In this document: positions 1 through 5,763 of the stretch, in pieces
Numbering within the stretch: position 1 is the first letter of the stretch
Layout of the letters: each line of letters begins with the position of its first letter
Source of the DNA: Bordetella parapertussis
GTDB lineage: Bacteria > Pseudomonadota > Gammaproteobacteria > Burkholderiales > Burkholderiaceae_B
Reading direction: 5' to 3'
Assembly (NCBI GenBank): GCA_945883615.1
Contig: CAMCYB010000042.1
Coordinates: 1 to 14,428, forward strand
DNA: 14,428 nucleotides
Translations under genes and position numbers: made by a program
The notes under the pieces: generated by a model
The model's input: only the letters and a program-made list of their open reading frames with translations
Told to the model about the DNA's origin: nothing
The model's database searches: none

Positions 1-97
1 AGGTTGCCCAAAGCGATGGGTATTCATCCCGATGTTCTTGCACCATTCGCACAGCACGCTCACGGACTTCGGGGGAAAAGGTATTTGATTTTTTCAT
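1..97 (-). CDS. IS3-family transposase OrfA, N-terminal part (cut by window edge)
   Basis: The minus-strand reading frame from the ATG at 97-95 begins [19 protein letters not shown] and continues for 32 codons to the window edge. This is the characteristic start of OrfA of IS3-family elements (IS407/IS51 type), the helix-turn-helix protein that is normally joined to the integrase-like OrfB by a programmed frameshift. A GAGAG stretch about ten bases upstream could serve as the ribosome binding site. The rest of the element lies outside the window, so it cannot be said whether the transposase is intact. Seen: start, peptide and adjacent terminal repeat. Known: family assignment from the conserved N-terminus. 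Confidence 0.88.
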   Translation of the reverse strand, partial: MKKSNTFSPEVRERAVRMVQEHRDEYPSLWAT

Positions 98-122
98 GAC
101 AATATTCTCTCAGAAAATAATG

Positions 123-147
123 CCTCCTCAAAACCCGGGGCGATTCA
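123..147 (-). repeat. Terminal inverted repeat of the IS3-family element
   Basis: About 25 bases ending at 147 form the outer end of the insertion sequence. On the minus strand it opens TGAATCGCCCCGGG followed by TTTTGAGGAGG. The partner repeat is outside the window. The exact inner boundary is arbitrary because it cannot be compared with the other end. Confidence 0.75.
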
Positions 148-236
148 AGCTTTATAGGGCTTTCAGTGACTGGGCCACCTTCGTGCAAAATGGTTTCAAT
201 GGATAGGTTGCGTTTACGAATTTTTATGAGTGACAT
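147..236 (-). pseudogene. AA_synth-family protein, 5' fragment disrupted by the IS element
   Basis: From the ATG at 236-234 the minus strand encodes 30 codons (MSLIKIRKRN, then an SIE and an EGGPV motif, ending ESPIKL) before entering the insertion sequence. The pattern M-S-x-I-x-I-R-K, S-x-E, E-x-G and a Pro near residue 27 matches the start of the intact AA_synth protein at 5751 (MSSIVIRK, SVEET), with 11 of 30 residues identical by eye. The frame continues through the IS for 28 more codons to a stop at about 60, giving a meaningless fusion. The gene would be the fourth in the leftward FNR-TetR-enamidase operon. No clear ribosome binding site is seen. Short length keeps the family call moderate. 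Confidence 0.6.
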
Positions 237-280
237 GGTTTTGTGTTTTAGATAATAAATAAAGCAAGCTTGAATGAACC

Positions 281-299
281 CACTTGTTATCAGTGGGGG
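281..299 (-). terminator. Short hairpin between enamidase gene and AA_synth fragment
   Basis: CCCACT (281-286) and AGTGGG (294-299) form a six-base-pair perfect stem with a seven-base loop, just after the enamidase stop on the minus strand. It is followed by a T-rich but not uniform stretch, so it is at best a weak terminator or an mRNA-stabilising hairpin that could reduce expression of the next gene. Confidence 0.3.
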
Positions 300-315
300 C
301 TAAGTGCTTAAAACG

Positions 316-1509
316 CTAATGACCTAACACAATGGGAATTTCAGTTGCAGGTGGTGTATTACGGCTGCGCCCGCAGCGAACTAGGCCGTCAATCATCACC
401 ATACCAATGCCTGGAATATCGCCAAGCTGAATGCTCTCAAGCACGTTCTTTCCGGCTGTATGTTGGGCTCTATCAATAAATACGAAATCAGCAGCACGAC
501 CGGTTTCAATGAGGCCACTGTTTAAATTTCGCATGCGTGCCGTGTTACCTGTCGCGAAACAAAATACCAGTTCGGCAGGTATGTTGCCAAGGCTAGAAAG
601 CAATGAAATTAAGCGCAACATGCCTAACGGTTGAACGCCAGAACCCGCAGGTGAGTCGGTGCCCAAAATGACTCGGTGTGGGCATTTCAGATCCAGTGCG
701 GCTTTGGCCGCAGCGATGGCTATTTTCTCGTTGCCGTTATGAACAATTTCAATGCCTCGGCTTGAGCGCTCGCATAGTTCGCAAACATGTGCTTCAGATA
801 AAGACGTATGGCCGCCATTGATATGCCCGATAATGTCAGCATCAGCTTCGAGCACAACATCTTTATCTATTAACCCTGACCCAGGAATAGAGGGCCCACC
901 CGTATGAATGGTGCTTTGTATACCGTACTTGCGTGCCCAGGCTACCATTTTTTGTGCTTCTTCACCGGCCTTGACTGAGCCTAAACCCACTTCCCCCAAC
1001 AACGAAACGCCAGCTAGTGCAAGCTCACGAAAATCGTCTTCTACCATGCCTTTTTCAATAATAGGTGCGCCTGCAAGAACCTTCACGCCACCCGGTCTAA
1101 AATTGTCAAAGGCACGCTGTGCGGTGATGGCGAGTGCTTTGAGGCCAACAATATCTTTAGGTCGACCCGGTAAGTGCACTTCACCTGCAGAAATCATTGT
1201 GGTGACGCCGCCGTGAAGGCTTGATTCGATCCAGCCGAGTTGGTTTTGTCTGGGTGTCCAGTCACCAAACACAGGGTGCACATGACTATCGATGAGGCCG
1301 GGGGCCAAGCAAACCCCTTTGGCATCTATAACTGTCTTGGCGTGAGCGGTGTCACAGTCTTTATGCAGACCCACTGCTGTGATGATGCCGTCTTGCACGA
1401 TGACTGTATCAGCTGAAAGAATAGGCTGATCGAGGTCGCCTGAGAGCATGAGCCCAACGTTGTGTATAACAACTTTGCCTGATTTGTCTGATGCTGCGAC
1501 GTCAGCCAT
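316..1509 (-). CDS. ena: Enamidase (1,4,5,6-tetrahydro-6-oxonicotinate amidohydrolase)
   Basis: Cytosolic amidohydrolase-superfamily enzyme that opens the ring of 1,4,5,6-tetrahydro-6-oxonicotinate to give 2-formylglutarate and ammonia. The 397-residue protein resembles the Eubacterium barkeri enamidase closely over its whole length, with shared blocks such as HGGVTTMISAG (99-109), PGRPKD (114-119), GEVGLG (172-177), HTGG.SIPGS (202-211), HINGG (229-233) and SRNTPPA near the C-terminus. Predicted metal ligands are H76 and H78 (the HVH motif), the bridging E173, which replaces the usual carbamylated lysine, H202, H229 and D285. The E. barkeri enzyme is known to bind Fe and Zn. The start has a GAGG ribosome binding site inside the last codons of the TetR gene, whose stop is only five bases upstream, so the two are likely translated together. 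Nothing appears truncated. Confidence 0.93.
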   Translation of the reverse strand: MADVAASDKSGKVVIHNVGLMLSGDLDQPILSADTVIVQDGIITAVGLHKDCDTAHAKTVIDAKGVCLAPGLIDSHVHPVFGDWTPRQNQLGWIESSLHGGVTTMISAGEVHLPGRPKDIVGLKALAITAQRAFDNFRPGGVKVLAGAPIIEKGMVEDDFRELALAGVSLLGEVGLGSVKAGEEAQKMVAWARKYGIQSTIHTGGPSIPGSGLIDKDVVLEADADIIGHINGGHTSLSEAHVCELCERSSRGIEIVHNGNEKIAIAAAKAALDLKCPHRVILGTDSPAGSGVQPLGMLRLISLLSSLGNIPAELVFCFATGNTARMRNLNSGLIETGRAADFVFIDRAQHTAGKNVLESIQLGDIPGIGMVMIDGLVRCGRSRNTPPATEIPIVLGH

Positions 1510-1514
1510 ATTTT

Positions 1515-2210
1515 TTATGCCTCTTCTTTATAGCCAACCGTACTTAAGACGGCTTGCATAACAAATTTTTCCCATGCTTCGAAGGTTTCTATTGAATCAA
1601 GTTTTTCACCGAGAAAGGCTGAAAGCGTGTAGCGGTTTGATTGGTAAAAATAACCCAGCGCGGCGACCATCATGTATAGGTCACGTGCCAGCACGTCTTG
1701 ACGAAAAACACCTTGCGCCTGGCCTGACTCGAGAATGTTACTAAAGACACTGATTGCTGTTGAAGAATACTCAGTCGCGAGTTGCAACTTGGCGATATGT
1801 TTACCCCGATGCAAGTTTTCGCTGTTGAGAATCGTGACAAATTCAGGATGATCGTGGTAGTAGTAAACAATAAAAGTGATGATGCGTTTGAGGCTACCGA
1901 CAGGGTCTTTGGCGTCAATGTTGACCTTTGCTTCGGCTTCGTTAAATCGTCGGTAAATTTCTTCAAGAACCGCTACAAATAAACCTTCTTTATTGCCAAA
2001 GTAGTAGTAAATCATACGGTCATGCGATTTGGCTGCACTTGAAATCTTTTCAATGCTGCCACCGTTGAGCCCGTATTTTGCGAACACGCGTATCGCTGCT
2101 TTTAGAACGCTATCACGGGTCAATTGCGCTGACCGTGCACGCGTGCCGAGGGGCTTAACGCTAGCTGACTTTTTAATTGGAGTTTGCTTGGTTTTAATAG
2201 CTTGTGCCAT
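1515..2210 (-). CDS. TetR/AcrR-family transcriptional regulator
   Basis: A 231-residue TetR-type regulator. A Lys/Arg-rich leader (about 1-30) precedes the DNA-binding domain, which shows SVLKAAIRVFAKYGLNG (34-50), the helix-turn-helix around 52-71 and the typical MIYYYFGNKEGLF ending (66-78). The C-terminal part (about 90-231) is the ligand-binding and dimerisation domain, with HPEFVTILNSEN at 121-132. The gene lies between FNR and enamidase with gaps of 5 bases on each side, so it is part of the catabolic operon and probably autoregulated. Its likely target is the inverted repeat at 3109-3128 in the divergent promoter region, and its effector is probably nicotinate, 6-hydroxynicotinate or a later intermediate. 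Both target and effector are inference. It is unrelated to the MarR-type NicR of Pseudomonas putida. Confidence 0.9.
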   Translation of the reverse strand: MAQAIKTKQTPIKKSASVKPLGTRARSAQLTRDSVLKAAIRVFAKYGLNGGSIEKISSAAKSHDRMIYYYFGNKEGLFVAVLEEIYRRFNEAEAKVNIDAKDPVGSLKRIITFIVYYYHDHPEFVTILNSENLHRGKHIAKLQLATEYSSTAISVFSNILESGQAQGVFRQDVLARDLYMMVAALGYFYQSNRYTLSAFLGEKLDSIETFEAWEKFVMQAVLSTVGYKEEA

Positions 2211-2215
2211 TATGG

Positions 2216-2989
2216 TTATTGGTCTGCAAAAGCGCGTTCAATCACAAAGTCAAAAGGTGTTGATGTATTGCCTTCTTTAAACCCACGCGCTTCAAGTATA
2301 TGCTTGAGGTCGCGCAACATGGCAGGGCTTCCACAAATCATACCCTTATCGTATTCAGGATGCAACGGTGGTACACCGAGGTCAGTAAACAGTTTGCCAC
2401 TTTCAATGAGCGCTGTGATGCGCCCCTCGTTACGAAACGGCTCGCGCGTAACAGTAGGGTAGTATTTGAGTTGTTTTTTAACCATTTCACCTAAAAATTC
2501 ATGTTCAGGAAGTACCTGCGTCAAATAGTCGTGGTACGCCAACTCTTTAACTTCGCGAACGCTATGAATAAGGATGACCTCAGAAAATTTTTCGTAGGTT
2601 TCAGGGTCGTGAATGAGGCTCATGAAAGGCGCGAGACCTGTACCTGAACTGAACAGGTACAAACGCTTGCCGGGAAGCAGGTAATCGATAAGTAAAGTGC
2701 CAGTTGGCTTACGACCCACAACGATTTCATCGCCTGGCTTAATATGCTGCAGACGAGATGTCAAAGGGCCGTTGGGCACCTTAATGCTCAAAAATTCAAG
2801 GTGTTCATCATGGTTCGCGCTAACGAGACTATAAGCACGAAGCAAGGGTTTACCATCAATCATTAACCCAATCATTGTGAAATGACCATTTTTAAACTTA
2901 AGAGAGGTGTCTCGAGTGGTGGTGAAAGAAAAGAGACTGTCAGTCCAGTGATGGACGGTCAAAACTTTTTCTGAGTTGAGTGCGCTCAT
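2216..2989 (-). CDS. fpr: Ferredoxin--NADP+ reductase, bacterial Fpr type
   Basis: A 257-residue cytosolic FAD enzyme that moves electrons between NADPH and ferredoxin or flavodoxin. The FAD-binding motif RAYSLVSA is at 51-58, a ribityl/pyrophosphate region around SIKVPNGPLTSRL at 68-80, the NADP-binding GTGLAPFMSLI at 116-126, and CGSPAML at 219-225. The C-terminus (FVIERAFADQ) is of the bacterial Azotobacter/Pseudomonas Fpr class. Length is normal for the family. A ribosome binding site AGGA lies eight bases upstream of the ATG. As the first gene of the operon that also encodes enamidase, it probably supplies reduced ferredoxin to 6-hydroxynicotinate reductase, encoded divergently. The E. 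barkeri reductase is ferredoxin-linked, so the pairing is reasonable, but no ferredoxin gene is present in the window. Confidence 0.9.
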   Translation of the reverse strand: MSALNSEKVLTVHHWTDSLFSFTTTRDTSLKFKNGHFTMIGLMIDGKPLLRAYSLVSANHDEHLEFLSIKVPNGPLTSRLQHIKPGDEIVVGRKPTGTLLIDYLLPGKRLYLFSSGTGLAPFMSLIHDPETYEKFSEVILIHSVREVKELAYHDYLTQVLPEHEFLGEMVKKQLKYYPTVTREPFRNEGRITALIESGKLFTDLGVPPLHPEYDKGMICGSPAMLRDLKHILEARGFKEGNTSTPFDFVIERAFADQ

Positions 2990-3050
2990 TTTAATTCCTG
3001 CGTTCTAGTGTGTGGCGATTTTGCGTAAACAAAAGCTGTTAGTAAAGTCG

Positions 3051-3079
3051 TTGCTTTTATGAGCAGTTTAAAATACACT
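3051..3079 (+). promoter_or_regulatory. Possible sigma-70 promoter for the hnr operon
   Basis: TTGCTT and TACACT each match four of six consensus bases and are separated by the ideal 17 bases. The palindrome at 3109-3128 would lie about 20-25 bases beyond the start of transcription, a position where a repressor can act. The assignment is by eye only. Confidence 0.3.
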
Positions 3080-3108
3080 GATAGGTATAAATTTAGTGAT
3101 TACAACAT

Positions 3109-3128
3109 AATGTAGTGAATTCTACATT
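3109..3128. promoter_or_regulatory. Perfect inverted repeat, candidate TetR operator
   Basis: AATGTAG (3109-3115) and CTACATT (3122-3128) are perfect seven-base arms around a six-base spacer TGAATT. The 20-base dyad size is within the range bound by TetR-family dimers. It lies midway between the divergent operons, one of which encodes a TetR regulator. Seen: the palindrome. Inferred: that this regulator binds it. Confidence 0.5.
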
Positions 3129-3237
3129 TAAACTAAGCTTATATCAAATGATTTTAAGTGGCTCGTTTGTCAGGTTTGTTTGTTAAGTTCGTATATCGGT
3201 TCGTTAGAGCGGTTCGTTTTACTAATTGGGCAAAAGC

Positions 3238-4827
3238 ATGGAACATACCAAAACAGATGGGCTACCTGAAGAAGGCCTGCCAACCAGTGCAATTCAGGTT
3301 GCAGAACAAAGCCCCCAAGAGCAAAAATCAAACGGTAAAGTTGAATGTAATGCGTGTCCTGTTCTATGCAAGATTAGTGTAGGCCGGACAGGTGCCTGTG
3401 ATCGTTATGCCAATAACCAAGGTCATTTAGTTCGGGTCGATTCAGTCATCTTCCTGCAAAAAAACTTTGAGGGTAGTAACCCACAGAAGCCTACCGCGTT
3501 TGTGCACATTGATGCTGCAAACCCTGAGGGTTGGAATGGCGATGTGTTACATGCCAACAATGCATTTGTAACCGGCATTGGTGCATCGACAACATACCCT
3601 GACTACAAGCCTGCACCTTTTATTGTCAGCTCTCAGTATGAAGGTGTTGACACCGTCACGGTGGTTACAGAGGGTATCTTTAGTTACTGTAGCTTTAAAA
3701 TTAAAATTGATACCGATCGGTATTTAGGGCCTGAACAGGCTAATGTGCGTTGTGAAGGTGAGGTAGTGGGTCATGTGACCACAGCTGAATATGGTTCGCA
3801 AATGCTGTCGCTTGGTGGGGTTCATCACCTAACGGGCGGCAGTAAAAAAGAAGGTAAGGTCACCATGAACATGATGGCTGCCTTGGGTAATAAGCAAGCT
3901 GTTGAGTTGGCCATTGACGGGGGTGCAACCATGATTATTCAGGCGGGTAAAGCCCCAATAGTTAATGGTGTGCCAGAGCAACGTATGCGTGTGGGCTGCG
4001 GCTCAGCAGCAGTGGGAATTTTTGCGCAACAATTTCAGGGTTTGGTCGATGAGGTTGTGGTGGTTGATGATCACATTACAGGTGTGCTCACCGAGCATCA
4101 GGCTGGCAAGTGCCTCAATATGCGTCGTTCGGGCATTGTGATGCGTGGCCGGCGTTCGACGCCAGGCAGGTATTTTCAGGTGGCTAACCCCGGTACGGGT
4201 TGGGGCGGAACCGATATCGCTGACCCCTTGTCAATAATTGAAAGTTGGGACACAGAGTACGCATGGCCAGGGCTGCGCCTACTCATGACTTCTACGACAG
4301 GTGAACATGCGAATTGGTATCGCTTAAATGATGCCTTGCAACCAGAACAAGAAGCGATGCCTGTTGAGGTTCGTCAGATCGTTGATCGTATTGGTGAAAA
4401 CTGTGAGCCCTCAATGGTGTCGGTACTTTTTCTTGCTGGTGCCGGCGGCAGTTTACGCGCAGGTGTCACGACAAATCCAGTTAGCTTAACTCAGTCAATC
4501 AAAAAATCGCTTGTTAATGTGACCTGTGGTGGGGCGCCTGCCTACGTATGGCCAGGCGGTGGCATCACAGTCATGGTTGATGTGATGGGTATGCCAGATA
4601 ACAGTTTTGGTACTGTGCCAACCCCTGCAATTGTTGCCCCAATAGAGTTCACCATGCGCTTATCCGAGTACGCGGCACTGGGTGGGCATATGGATTACGT
4701 TCAAACGATGGAATCGGTACTTCGTGCAGGTAGCTGGCATCAAGACGGCGCACCCTTGACTCGCGTTTGGCAACCCTTGGCATCGCAACATACATGGCCG
4801 ATTGGGCAGCCGCCCATGTTGGGTTAA
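3238..4827 (+). CDS. hnr: 6-hydroxynicotinate reductase (iron-sulfur flavoprotein)
   Basis: Reduces 6-hydroxynicotinate to 1,4,5,6-tetrahydro-6-oxonicotinate, probably with electrons from ferredoxin. Numbered from the ATG at 3238, the protein has 529 residues. A cysteine cluster C37-x2-C40-P-x2-C44 with C54 in GACDRY is a [4Fe-4S]-type motif. Other cysteines are at 151, 172, 254, 292, 389 and 430. Glycine-rich blocks (LSLGGVHHLTGGSKKEGK at 190-207, YVWPGGGI at 436-443) are conserved-looking. The E. barkeri enzyme is known to carry covalent flavin; possible attachment sites here are D227-GGAT and GAST around 115-118. An in-frame TTG at 3226 is an alternative start, and neither start has a good ribosome binding site. 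Enamidase across the divergent promoter carries out the next step, which supports the call. The family assignment is from recall of the family and context, not alignment. Confidence 0.85.
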   Translation: MEHTKTDGLPEEGLPTSAIQVAEQSPQEQKSNGKVECNACPVLCKISVGRTGACDRYANNQGHLVRVDSVIFLQKNFEGSNPQKPTAFVHIDAANPEGWNGDVLHANNAFVTGIGASTTYPDYKPAPFIVSSQYEGVDTVTVVTEGIFSYCSFKIKIDTDRYLGPEQANVRCEGEVVGHVTTAEYGSQMLSLGGVHHLTGGSKKEGKVTMNMMAALGNKQAVELAIDGGATMIIQAGKAPIVNGVPEQRMRVGCGSAAVGIFAQQFQGLVDEVVVVDDHITGVLTEHQAGKCLNMRRSGIVMRGRRSTPGRYFQVANPGTGWGGTDIADPLSIIESWDTEYAWPGLRLLMTSTTGEHANWYRLNDALQPEQEAMPVEVRQIVDRIGENCEPSMVSVLFLAGAGGSLRAGVTTNPVSLTQSIKKSLVNVTCGGAPAYVWPGGGITVMVDVMGMPDNSFGTVPTPAIVAPIEFTMRLSEYAALGGHMDYVQTMESVLRAGSWHQDGAPLTRVWQPLASQHTWPIGQPPMLG

Positions 4828-4836
4828 GACACATAC

Positions 4837-5763
4837 ATGTCGCACATCTGCAAAATACTATCAGGCAATCGCCAGCACTTTCAGCATGGAGGCAATCGCC
4901 AGCACTTTCAGCATGGCCCGATTGACTTGTTGATTCAAGCAGAAGGAGACCCTATCGCGGTGCAAGATGCGCATGTGCATGCAAGCAAACAGTTTGCTGA
5001 GGTGCTACCCACCCTGGTGGGTGAGTTGAGTCGGTTGCGACAACCCGTTCGCGCAGGCGCTCCGAATACATTTGTTGGGCCCGTGGCCAACCGCATGTGG
5101 CAAGCATGTCGACCCTTTGTCAATGAGAATTTTATTACCCCCATGGCAGCCGTTGCAGGCTCAGTTGCCCAATACATTCTTATGTCATACCAAGTGCCTG
5201 GCATAAAACGTGCTTGGGTTAACAATGGTGGTGACATTGCATTGTATTTGACGCGTGGTACACAATTACAACTGGGTTTGTTTAGCGATTTGTCACGCGC
5301 AATCCCTTCAATTTTGACAGCACAGTTACCCGACCTAGATGGCATGGCATCGATTTTCGCTGGGTCAGGCATTGGCGGCGTGGCCACCAGCGGTTGGGCG
5401 GGTCGAAGTCATTCGCTGGGCATTGCTGACAGCGTGACCGTTTTTGCGTCTGATGCCGGTTTGGCTGATGCAGCAGCAACCATTTTGGCGAATGCCGTAA
5501 ATGTTGACGATGATTTAATCGTTCGTCAGCCCGCTAACAGTTTGTCAGATGACACAGATTTAGAAGATCGCTTGGTTACGGTTGAAGTCCCTAAATTAGA
5601 TCGCTCTCAAGTTGCTCAGGCGTTGTCATTTGGTTTAAAAAAAGCGCAAACTTATGTTGATAATGGTTTGCTGCAGTCTGTTGTGTTGATGTGTCAAGGT
5701 CAAGTGGTATCGGCAACTCGATTGAATGCCCGTATAAAAGAGAGCGCGTTATGTCATCAATAG
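4837..5763 (+). CDS. UPF0280-family, ApbE-like protein; possible flavin transferase for Hnr
   Basis: A 308-residue protein of the UPF0280 family, which is structurally related to ApbE (FMN transferase). Visible motifs are QHGPIDLLIQA (25-35), WVNNGGDIALYLT (127-139, the ApbE-type N-x-GGD block), GVATSGW..RSHSLG (181-195) and ADAAAT (210-215), equivalent to the ApbE ADalaT motif whose Asp and Thr bind metal; here D211 and T215. There is no signal peptide, so it is cytosolic, unlike most periplasmic ApbE proteins. It starts nine bases after hnr, with no clear ribosome binding site, and overlaps the next gene by 13 bases. A perfect 27-base tandem duplication near the start repeats GNRQHFQHG, so residues 10-18 and 19-27 are identical. 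Function is unproven; attaching flavin to Hnr is an inference from fold and position. Confidence 0.85.
   Translation: MSHICKILSGNRQHFQHGGNRQHFQHGPIDLLIQAEGDPIAVQDAHVHASKQFAEVLPTLVGELSRLRQPVRAGAPNTFVGPVANRMWQACRPFVNENFITPMAAVAGSVAQYILMSYQVPGIKRAWVNNGGDIALYLTRGTQLQLGLFSDLSRAIPSILTAQLPDLDGMASIFAGSGIGGVATSGWAGRSHSLGIADSVTVFASDAGLADAAATILANAVNVDDDLIVRQPANSLSDDTDLEDRLVTVEVPKLDRSQVAQALSFGLKKAQTYVDNGLLQSVVLMCQGQVVSATRLNARIKESALCHQ
4863..4916 (+). repeat. Perfect 27-bp tandem duplication inside the UPF0280 gene
   Basis: Positions 4863-4889 and 4890-4916 are identical, both beginning AGGCAATCGCC and ending CAGCATGG. The repeat adds nine codons in frame (GNRQHFQHG twice) just before the family motif GPIDL. 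Identity at every base, including third codon positions, points to a recent event. Confidence 0.95.

Larger units (their letters stand above)
1..147 (-). mobile_element. End of an IS3-family (IS407-type) insertion sequence
   Basis: Read on the minus strand from 147, the sequence starts TGAATCGCCCCGGGTTTTG and continues into GGAGG, matching the usual TGA..CGCCCCGGGTTT terminal inverted repeat of IS407/IS51-type elements. It lies about 50 bases upstream of the OrfA start, as expected for the left end. The element inserted into an AA_synth-like gene whose frame runs into the IS at 147. The bases just outside the element (148 onward, AGCT) would be the target-site duplication, but the other end is not in the window, so this cannot be confirmed. 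Confidence 0.85.
2990..3237. promoter_or_regulatory. Divergent promoter region between FNR and 6-hydroxynicotinate reductase operons
   Basis: This 248-base gene-free stretch separates two divergent operons and is AT-rich in the middle (about 3055-3150). It must contain the promoters of both. A possible rightward promoter is TTGCTT (3051-3056), 17 bases, TACACT (3074-3079). No convincing leftward promoter could be picked out by eye. It contains the inverted repeat at 3109-3128 and, close to the hnr start, a T/G-rich stretch with repeated GTTCGT. The rightward leader would be about 150 bases long if the proposed promoter is correct. Confidence 0.6.

Noticed and set aside
143..277. Ten-base inverted repeat AAGCTTGAAT (268-277) against 143-152 around the AA_synth fragment
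   Set aside because: Half of one arm belongs to the IS terminus and the core is the self-complementary AAGCTT, so chance is the better explanation.
3158..3382. Open frame of 74 codons overlapping the start of hnr
   Set aside because: It lies in another frame, overlaps the cysteine-cluster region of hnr and has a composition like low-complexity leader sequence; no family resemblance.
4935..5387. 150-codon minus-strand open frame opposite the UPF0280 gene
   Set aside because: The plus strand carries clear ApbE-like motifs across the same bases; the opposite frame shows no family resemblance.
5691..5750. Upstream start for the AA_synth protein at 5691
   Set aside because: It adds 20 residues read out of frame from the UPF0280 gene; the IRK start pattern and ribosome binding site favour 5751.
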